Source: Achromobacter sp. UMC46
Lineage (GTDB): Bacteria > Pseudomonadota > Gammaproteobacteria > Burkholderiales > Burkholderiaceae_B
Reading direction: 5' to 3'
Assembly: GCF_014170335.1 (NCBI RefSeq)
Contig: NZ_LZZS01000007.1
Location: 1-54,861, forward strand
DNA: 54,861 nt
Part shown: in pieces, positions 46,757 through 54,861 of the stretch
Layout: the number at the start of each line of letters is the position of its first letter
How positions within the stretch are numbered: the stretch's first letter is position 1
The notes under the pieces: generated by a model
Told to the model about the DNA's origin: nothing
Databases searched by the model: none
What the model saw: the letters and a program-made list of their open reading frames with translations, nothing else
Made by a program: the position numbers and the translations under genes

Positions 46757-46794
46757 AAAAAAGCCCCCATGCGCAACGCATGGGGGCTTTTTTT
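46757..46794. terminator. Bidirectional terminator
   Basis: A 17-base arm starting A6-GCCCCCATGCG (46757-46773) pairs with 46777-46793, with a 3-base loop and T/A tracts on both sides. It serves the second cold-shock gene and the convergent membrane-protein gene. Confidence 0.93.
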
Positions 46795-46802
46795 GCCACG
46801 CC

Positions 46803-47348
46803 TCAGTGTTTTTGCGGGGCGGGCGTCGACAGCTTGTCCACCAGCGCGATCCCCAGCGCCGACAGGATGAACAAGGCGTGGATGATCGTCTGCCACATGA
46901 CGCCGGCTTCGGTGAAGCGCGCGTTCGGCGTGCCGATCGTGCCGGCCTCGATGAACGTGCGCAGTAGATGGATCGACGAGATGCCGATGATGGCCATCGC
47001 CAGTTTCACCTTGAGCACGCTGGCATTGACGTGGCTCAGCCATTCAGGCTGGTCCGGATGGTTATGCAGGCGCAGGCGCGACACGAAGGTCTCGTAGCCG
47101 CCCACGATCACCATCAGCAGAAGGTTCGAGATCATGACCACGTCGATCAAGCCCAGGACCAGCAGCATGATCTCCATTTCGCCGAAACTGCTGGCGTGCG
47201 TCACCAGGTGCCACAGCTCTTTCAGGAAGAGCATGACGTAGACGCCCTGGGCGACGATCAGGCCCAGGTACAGGGGCAGTTGCAGCCAGCGCGAGCTGAA
47301 GATCAGGCTGGGCAGAAGGCCCAGGCGGGGAGGGGGGGTGTTATTCAT
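46803..47348 (-). CDS. UPF0114 (YqhA-like) membrane protein
   Basis: 181 residues with about four membrane segments: [59 protein letters not shown] and [18 protein letters not shown]. The stretches [14 protein letters not shown] and FVSRL are typical of the family; its role is unknown. ATG at 47348; a frame extension upstream was rejected. It shares a terminator with the second cold-shock gene. Confidence 0.88.
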   Translation of the reverse strand: MNNTPPPRLGLLPSLIFSSRWLQLPLYLGLIVAQGVYVMLFLKELWHLVTHASSFGEMEIMLLVLGLIDVVMISNLLLMVIVGGYETFVSRLRLHNHPDQPEWLSHVNASVLKVKLAMAIIGISSIHLLRTFIEAGTIGTPNARFTEAGVMWQTIIHALFILSALGIALVDKLSTPAPQKH

Positions 47349-47504
47349 GTTGGGTGCGAGCCGTTTGTGGTGGGGCGATGAAAAGTGCGGCGGCAATTCT
47401 ATCAATGCCCGGGCATGCGGGGCATCTGTTTTTATAGGATCCTTAGATGACGCCGAATGCGCCCGATATCACGCTTGCGGACGATTTGCTGGGCTATTGT
47501 GTAA

Positions 47505-47540
47505 GCGAAACTGCCATTTGCGAAACTCTGTGGCGAAACG
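47505..47540 (+). repeat. Three direct GCGAAAC repeats before the protease gene
   Basis: Copies start at 47505, 47520 and 47533 (15 and 13 bases apart), just upstream of a -10-like TAGAAT (47563-47568). Spacing near 1.2-1.5 helical turns could suit a response-regulator site. Confidence 0.4.
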
Positions 47541-47612
47541 CATTGTTCGCTTTGGGCATGGATAGAATTGCCGCCTCACTCGCATAGAGCCAGTCAAGAG
47601 GAGTTTGTTCCC

Positions 47613-48368
47613 ATGAAGATCCGCTACACCGTTGCCGCGTTGACCGTTGCGCTTGCCCCTTACTCCGCATCGCATGCCCTCGATATCGGCGGCCTGGTGG
47701 GCGCCGGCAGCAAGGTCGTGCAAGCTGCCACCCTGAGCGACGCTGAAATCAAGACCTTGTCGGACAAGGCTTGCGCGCAAAGCGATTCGCAAGAAAAAAT
47801 CGCTGCCCCGGGCAGCAAGTACGACGTTCGCCTGCAGAAGATCGCCAAGTCGCTGGGCGGCACGGTCAATGGCCAAAAGGCCAACTACAAGGTCTACATC
47901 ACGAAGGACGTCAATGCCTGGGCGATGGCCAACGGCTGCATCCGCGTCTACAGCGGCCTGATGGACATGATGACCGACGACGAAGTGCTGGGCGTGGTCG
48001 GCCACGAAATCGGCCACGTGGCGCTGGGCCACAGCAAGAAGGCCATGCAGACGGCCTACACAGTGTCGGCGGCGCGTGACGCCGCAGGCGCGGCTGGCGG
48101 CGCGACGGTCGCTGCCCTGAATTCCTCGCAGCTGGGCGACCTGACCGAGAAGTTCATCAATGCGCAATTCTCGCAATCGCAGGAAAGCGCGGCGGACGAC
48201 TATTCGTTCGACCAGCTGCAGGCCAAGAAGCTCAATACCCGCGGTTTGGTGACGGCATTCCAGAAGCTGGCCGAGCTGGATGGCGGCAAGAGCGATATGA
48301 TGAGCTCGCACCCGTCCTCGGCCAAGCGCGCTCAGCACATCGAAGATCGCATCGCCAAGGCCAAATAA
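47613..48368 (+). CDS. M48-family metalloprotease, exported
   Basis: 251-residue zinc protease, similar to LoiP/YggG. A signal peptide (KIRYTVAALTVALAPYSASHA, residues 2-22) directs it to the periplasm. The zinc motif is HEIGH within VVGHEIGHVALGHS near 136, and the third ligand Glu is in ESAADDY. Unlike E. coli LoiP there is no lipobox Cys, so it is probably soluble. The ATG at 47613 has AAGAGGAG about eight bases upstream. It stands upstream of the tig-clpPX block, but a strong hairpin separates them. Confidence 0.88.
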   Translation: MKIRYTVAALTVALAPYSASHALDIGGLVGAGSKVVQAATLSDAEIKTLSDKACAQSDSQEKIAAPGSKYDVRLQKIAKSLGGTVNGQKANYKVYITKDVNAWAMANGCIRVYSGLMDMMTDDEVLGVVGHEIGHVALGHSKKAMQTAYTVSAARDAAGAAGGATVAALNSSQLGDLTEKFINAQFSQSQESAADDYSFDQLQAKKLNTRGLVTAFQKLAELDGGKSDMMSSHPSSAKRAQHIEDRIAKAK

Positions 48369-48411
48369 GGGCGCCGAAAAGGCGTTCCCCCTCCCTTTTC
48401 GGGCGGAAAAC

Positions 48412-48453
48412 GGGGCGCGAGCATCCGGGCAAATCCGGGGCTCGCGCCCCTTT
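48412..48453 (+). terminator. Terminator between the protease gene and tig
   Basis: GGGGCGCGAGC (48412-48422) pairs with GCTCGCGCCCC (48440-48450), 11 bp, followed by TTT. Confidence 0.7.
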
Positions 48454-48533
48454 GCGTCAGGGTTCCGGAAGTTTCCGGTAAAATGCCGCGTTTATCCGCC
48501 CGTAATCTCATCTCTCGGAAAATAGGTCTTTTA

Positions 48534-49844
48534 ATGCAGCCTGTGGTTGAAACCCTCTCCGGCCTGGAGCGCCGTGTTGATCTGGCCGTCTCGGTGGCCG
48601 ACGTCGAAAAGGAAGTCCAGGCGCAATTGAAGCGCGTGGCTCGCACCGCCAAGGTCCCCGGCTTCCGCCCGGGTAAAGCTCCGCTCGCCATGCTCGAGCG
48701 CAGCCATGGCCCCAGCATCCGCTACGACGTGATCAATAGCCAAGTTGGCCGTGCGTTCGAACAAGCCATCGACGGCGCCAAGCTGCGCGTCGCTGGCGCC
48801 CCGAACCTGGAACCCAAGACTGAAGGCGTCACCGACGACACGCTGGCGTTCACCGCCACGTTCGAGGTCTACCCCGAAGTCGTCGTGCCGGACCTGTCGG
48901 CCCTGGCCGTCACCCGTTTCGACACCGCCGTCACCGACGCCGAAGTCCAACAGACCCTGGACGTCCTGCGCAAGCAGCGCGCCACGTTCGAAGCCCGCGC
49001 TGACCGCGCCTCGCAAGACGGCGACCGCGTCACGCTGGACTTCGCCGGCACCATCGACGGCGTGCCGTTCGAAGGCGGCAAGGCCGAAGACTTCCCGTTC
49101 GTGCTCGGCCAAGGCCGCATGCTGCCGGAATTCGAAGAAGCGGCCCGCGGCCTGAAGGCTGGCGAAACCAAGGTCTTCGAACTGAAGTTCCCTGACGACT
49201 ACCAAGGCGTGGAAGTCGCCGGCAAGACCGCCGAATTCACCATCACCGTCAAGGAAGTGGCTGAAGGTGTCCTGCCCGAACTGAACGGCGAATTCGCCAA
49301 GTCCCTCGGCCAGGCCGAAGGCGACATCGAAAAGCTCAAGGCCGACATCCGCAGCAACATCGAGCGCGAAGTCAAGGTCCGCTCGGCTGGCCGCACCAAG
49401 TCCAGCGTCATGGACGCCCTGGTCGAAGCCGGCAAGTTCGACGTGCCGAAGTCCCTGGTCGACAACGACGTGCAAGGCCGTGTCGCCGCTGCCCGCGAAG
49501 AGCTCAAGCAGCGTGGCATCCCGAACGCCGAGTCCGTGCCGATCCCGGCTGAAGCCTTCTCGACCGAATCCGAACGCCGTGTCCGCCTGGGCCTGCTGGT
49601 GTCGGAACTGGTCAAGCAAGCCCAGCTGCAAGCCAAGCCCGAGCAAGTTCGCGCGCGCATTGAAGAATTCGCCGAGAACTACGAACAACCCGCTCAGGTT
49701 GTCAGCTATTACCTGGCTGACCGCCAGCGTCGTGCTGAAATCGAGGCTATCGTGCTGGAAGACAACGTTGTCGCGCACGTGCTGGAAAAGGCCAAGGTCA
49801 CCGACGAAAAGGTGCCTTTCGATCAGTTGATGGGGATGGCGTAA
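48534..49844 (+). CDS. tig: Trigger factor
   Basis: Ribosome-bound chaperone with peptidyl-prolyl isomerase activity, 436 residues (E. coli 432). The N-terminal ribosome-docking domain has the signature [13 protein letters not shown] near 41-53; the FKBP domain lies at about 160-245 ([31 protein letters not shown]); the C-terminal chaperone arms follow. ATG at 48534 opens [10 protein letters not shown] as in other betaproteobacteria. It is the first gene of the tig-clpP-clpX block. Confidence 0.96.
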   Translation: MQPVVETLSGLERRVDLAVSVADVEKEVQAQLKRVARTAKVPGFRPGKAPLAMLERSHGPSIRYDVINSQVGRAFEQAIDGAKLRVAGAPNLEPKTEGVTDDTLAFTATFEVYPEVVVPDLSALAVTRFDTAVTDAEVQQTLDVLRKQRATFEARADRASQDGDRVTLDFAGTIDGVPFEGGKAEDFPFVLGQGRMLPEFEEAARGLKAGETKVFELKFPDDYQGVEVAGKTAEFTITVKEVAEGVLPELNGEFAKSLGQAEGDIEKLKADIRSNIEREVKVRSAGRTKSSVMDALVEAGKFDVPKSLVDNDVQGRVAAAREELKQRGIPNAESVPIPAEAFSTESERRVRLGLLVSELVKQAQLQAKPEQVRARIEEFAENYEQPAQVVSYYLADRQRRAEIEAIVLEDNVVAHVLEKAKVTDEKVPFDQLMGMA

Positions 49845-49848
49845 CACT

Positions 49849-50502
49849 ATGCAGAGATTCACCGATTTCTATGCGGCAATGAATGGCGGGTCTTCGGTGA
49901 CCCCCACCGGCCTGGGCTACATTCCCATGGTTATCGAGCAGTCGGGGCGCGGCGAACGCGCCTACGACATCTATTCGCGTCTGCTCCGCGAACGGCTCAT
50001 TTTCCTGGTGGGTCCGGTCAACGACGCAACGGCCAATCTGGTTGTGGCGCAGTTGCTGTTCCTGGAATCGGAGAATCCTGACAAGGACATTTCCCTGTAC
50101 ATCAACTCGCCCGGCGGGTCCGTGTATGCGGGAATGGCCATTTTTGACACCATGCAGTTCATCAAGCCGGACGTATCGACCCTGTGCACCGGCCTGGCGG
50201 CCAGCATGGGCGCGTTCCTCCTGGCGGCTGGCAAGAAGGGCAAGCGTTTCACGCTGCCCAACTCGCGGATCATGATCCATCAGCCGTCGGGCGGCGCCCA
50301 AGGCCAAGCGTCCGACATCCAGATCCAGGCTCGCGAGATCCTGGACCTGCGCGAACGCCTGAACCGCATCCTGGCTGAGAACACCGGCCAGTCGATGGAA
50401 CGCATCGGCCTGGACACGGAACGTGACAACTTCATGTCCGCCGAAGATGCGGTATCGTATGGATTGGTGGACAAGGTGATGACCTCCCGCTCGGAAGGCT
50501 GA
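49849..50502 (+). CDS. clpP: ATP-dependent Clp protease proteolytic subunit
   Basis: Serine protease that forms the two-ring chamber for ClpX or ClpA. 217 residues. The catalytic serine is in GLAASMGAF (Ser119) and the histidine in IMIHQP (His144); the aspartate is expected in the DTERD segment. The first residues before [10 protein letters not shown] are a propeptide-like segment. It starts 4 bases after the tig stop, which indicates co-translation or co-transcription. Confidence 0.97.
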   Translation: MQRFTDFYAAMNGGSSVTPTGLGYIPMVIEQSGRGERAYDIYSRLLRERLIFLVGPVNDATANLVVAQLLFLESENPDKDISLYINSPGGSVYAGMAIFDTMQFIKPDVSTLCTGLAASMGAFLLAAGKKGKRFTLPNSRIMIHQPSGGAQGQASDIQIQAREILDLRERLNRILAENTGQSMERIGLDTERDNFMSAEDAVSYGLVDKVMTSRSEG

Positions 50503-50604
50503 CTTCCCGGTTGATCCGAACCCGCTGCCATCAAGTTTGAGTAAGCGCATGCGCTGGACCCTTTACCCGGTCTGGCGCATCTTTACCTGAGATACGAAAC
50601 AAAT

Positions 50605-51903
50605 ATGCCTGAAAAAAAGGGATCGGCAGACGCAAAAGTGCTGCATTGCTCGTTTTGCAATAAAAGCCAGCATGAAGTCCGCAAGCTGATCGCGGGTCCG
50701 TCGGTATTCATCTGCGATGAATGCATAGACCTGTGCAACGACATCATCCGCGAGGAAGCGCAAGCGACTGCGCGCGCGGCGATTCGTTCCGAACTGCCTA
50801 CTCCGGCCGAGATCAAGACCTTCCTGGACCAGTACGTGATCGGGCAGAATTCGCCCAAGCGCATGCTGGCAGTGGCGGTCTACAACCATTACAAGCGCAT
50901 TCGTCACGGCGAGATCAAGGGCGACGAAGTCGAGCTCTCCAAGAGCAACATCATGCTGATCGGCCCCACCGGGTCGGGCAAGACGCTCCTGGCCCAGACG
51001 CTGGCGCGCATGCTGAATGTGCCCTTTGTCATGGCTGACGCCACCACGCTGACCGAAGCCGGTTACGTGGGCGAAGACGTCGAGAACATCATTCAGAAGT
51101 TGCTGCAGAACTGCAACTACGAAGTCGAGAAGGCGCAACGCGCCATCATCTACATCGACGAAATCGACAAGATTTCCCGCAAGTCCGACAACCCGTCCAT
51201 CACCCGCGACGTGTCGGGCGAGGGCGTGCAGCAGGCTTTGCTGAAGCTCATCGAAGGCACGGTTGCCTCGGTGCCCCCGCAGGGCGGCCGCAAGCATCCC
51301 AACCAGGACTTCGTCCAGGTCGACACGACGAACATCCTGTTCATCGTTGGCGGCGCTTTCGACGGGCTGGAAAAGGTCATCCGCGACCGCACCGAGAAAT
51401 CGGGCATCGGTTTCTCGGCGTCCGTGCGCGCCAAGTCCGAACGCGGCGTGGGCGAACTGTTCTCGGAAGTCGAACCCGAAGACTTGATCAAGTTCGGCCT
51501 GATCCCTGAACTGGTTGGCCGCCTGCCGGTCGTCGCCACGTTGGACGAGCTGGACGAAGCGGCCCTGGTGCAGATTCTGACCGAGCCCAAGAACGCCTTG
51601 CTCAAGCAATTCCAGAAGCTGTTCGCCATGGAAGGCGCCGAGCTGGATCTGCGGCCCGCCGCATTGAAGGCCATCGCCCGCAAGGCGCTCAAGCGCAAGA
51701 CCGGCGCGCGCGGCCTGCGTTCGATCATCGAACAGACGCTGCTGGACACCATGTACGAGTTGCCCTCCCAGGGCAACGTCAAACGTGTCGTGGTTGACGA
51801 AAACGCCATTGAAGGCGAAGGCAAGCCCCTGCTGATCTACGCCGACGAAGCCGGCGAAACGGAAAAGCCGGACCGCGGAGAAGTCCGCGACGCCGCAGCC
51901 TGA
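50605..51903 (+). CDS. clpX: ATP-dependent Clp protease ATP-binding subunit ClpX
   Basis: AAA+ unfoldase that feeds ClpP. 432 residues. The N-terminal zinc domain has CSFC and CDEC (Cys15, 18, 37, 40). Walker A is GPTGSGKT near 120, Walker B is IIYIDEIDK near 182, the pore loop region is GYVGEDVE, and the IGF-type ClpP-binding loop appears as [10 protein letters not shown] perfect 12-bp palindrome AGCGCATGCGCT (50544-50555) lies in the 102-base gap after clpP. An intrinsic terminator follows the gene. Confidence 0.97.
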   Translation: MPEKKGSADAKVLHCSFCNKSQHEVRKLIAGPSVFICDECIDLCNDIIREEAQATARAAIRSELPTPAEIKTFLDQYVIGQNSPKRMLAVAVYNHYKRIRHGEIKGDEVELSKSNIMLIGPTGSGKTLLAQTLARMLNVPFVMADATTLTEAGYVGEDVENIIQKLLQNCNYEVEKAQRAIIYIDEIDKISRKSDNPSITRDVSGEGVQQALLKLIEGTVASVPPQGGRKHPNQDFVQVDTTNILFIVGGAFDGLEKVIRDRTEKSGIGFSASVRAKSERGVGELFSEVEPEDLIKFGLIPELVGRLPVVATLDELDEAALVQILTEPKNALLKQFQKLFAMEGAELDLRPAALKAIARKALKRKTGARGLRSIIEQTLLDTMYELPSQGNVKRVVVDENAIEGEGKPLLIYADEAGETEKPDRGEVRDAAA

Positions 51904-51909
51904 TATTTC

Positions 51910-51940
51910 AAAAAAACCCGTTCCTGTAACGGGTTTTTTT
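51910..51940 (+). terminator. Intrinsic terminator of clpX
   Basis: A7-CCCGTT, loop CCTGT, AACGGG-T7. Six bases past the clpX stop. Confidence 0.95.
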
Positions 51941-52000
51941 CCTTCCTGGCTGCCCTCTGGGGCATTTTTTTTTGCCTTTCGTTTATCAGGCCGCCGGGAT

Positions 52001-52028
52001 CTTGAATTTTCGGCTATTGTTCCCATAA
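52001..52028 (+). promoter_or_regulatory. lon: Sigma-32 (heat-shock) type promoter of lon
   Basis: CTTGAAT (52001-52007), 13-base spacer, TCCCATAA (52021-52028). This fits the RpoH pattern CTTGAAA-N11-16-CCCCATnT. It leaves a leader of about 75 bases before the lon ATG. Confidence 0.65.
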
Positions 52029-52109
52029 CAGACGTAACTGACGTGGATAGCTCGGGGTATACCCGGGCCTCCTGTCCCCGATACGCCGAGTCATACCGAG
52101 GAACCTCCT

Positions 52110-54560
<2,451 letters not shown>

Positions 54561-54600
54561 TCGCGATACCGGGGGCGTCTTCGAAAGAGGGCGCCCAATG

Positions 54601-54615
54601 AAAAACCCCGCTGCG
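54601..54615 (+). terminator. Probable 5' half of the lon terminator, interrupted
   Basis: AAAAACCCCGCTGCG looks like the ascending arm of an intrinsic terminator, but no matching CGCAGCGGGGTTTTT follows; insertion sequence begins within about five bases. The other half is expected beyond the far end of the element. Confidence 0.5.
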
Positions 54616-54861
54616 TGAACTGACCCCCAGAAGTTGGACGGTCAGAAGCTAAAGCCCGAAGGCCTGAGCTCGGTATTGCACCGGGCTCAGGCCTTTTAGC
54701 TTGAGCTTGATGCGGTCGTGATTGTAGTAACGGATGTACTGCCTGATGCCCACCTGCAACTGGTCGATGCTCTCGAAGCGGTTCAGGTGGAAGAACTCGG
54801 CCTTCAACGTCCCGAAGAAGCTCTCCATGGCGGCATTGTCCAAGCAGTTTCCCTTGCGTGA
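54616..54861 (-). mobile_element. IS3-family insertion sequence, partial (window ends inside it)
   Basis: The terminal-repeat-like sequence TGAACTGACCCCCAGAAGTT begins at 54616, right after the interrupted terminator arm, and the transposase reads inward from the window edge. A perfect 11-bp hairpin (54659-54669 with 54685-54695) lies near this end and could limit read-through. The exact boundary needs the other end. Confidence 0.8.
54649..54861 (-). CDS. IS3-family transposase OrfB, C-terminal part (truncated by window edge)
   Basis: 71 codons visible, open to the last base. The sequence runs SRKGNCLDNAAMESFFGTL, with the last Glu of the DDE catalytic triad in AMESFF, then FHLNRFESIDQL, YIRYYNHDRIKLKLKG and the end LSPVQYRAQAFGL, all typical for the integrase-core transposase of the IS3 family. 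The rest lies outside the window, so it may be intact. Confidence 0.88.
   Translation of the reverse strand, partial: SRKGNCLDNAAMESFFGTLKAEFFHLNRFESIDQLQVGIRQYIRYYNHDRIKLKLKGLSPVQYRAQAFGL

Overview
The window reads as a stretch of chromosome from a high-GC betaproteobacterium, most likely an Alcaligenaceae member (Bordetella/Achromobacter type). The reasons are protein-level resemblance throughout, the block dapC-dapD-dapE-prmB, the block tig-clpP-clpX-lon, a Bug/TctC solute-binding protein, and the dense coding with short gaps. This placement is by recognition, not by a database search.

Layout. 1-5.2 kb: minus-strand ribF-ileS-lspA facing purN. 5.3-12.5 kb: an RsmB-family RNA methyltransferase with a large arginine/glycine repeat insert, a small exported protein, an acyl-lipid desaturase translationally coupled to a UvrD-type helicase, and chorismate mutase. 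12.7-18.9 kb: a minus-strand run of dapC, dapD, dapE, prmB and an ABC-F ATPase. 18.9-20.6 kb: tRNA-Leu(UAG) followed by three unrecognised small genes.

21.0-27.8 kb: a tightly coupled polyol/glycerol-type operon (MFS carrier, FGGY kinase, GlpD-like dehydrogenase, AGPS-like FAD oxidase, and GlpP, a glycerol-3-phosphate-responsive antiterminator). Its untranslated leader contains a strong hairpin exactly where a GlpP target would be expected, with a competing alternative stem. This is the most interesting regulatory unit I can see here.

27.8-44.9 kb: mixed accessory and housekeeping genes: Bug protein, VOC protein, aqpZ, a DUF1444-like protein, cytochrome b561, kdsA, GNAT, an orphan pqiB, two MFS exporters around a TetR gene with a double operator, and a LysR-controlled D-amino-acid-type PLP enzyme with RidA-family neighbours. 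44.9-48.4 kb: two cold-shock genes with long, partly similar leaders, a DUF924 protein, a UPF0114 membrane protein and an M48 protease. 48.5-54.6 kb: the proteostasis block tig-clpP-clpX and lon; lon has a good sigma-32-like promoter. The window ends inside an IS3-family element that seems to have landed in the lon terminator.

Coordinates for starts were corrected by eye using Shine-Dalgarno sites, coupling overlaps and family N-termini. Functional names rest on motif and whole-sequence recognition only.
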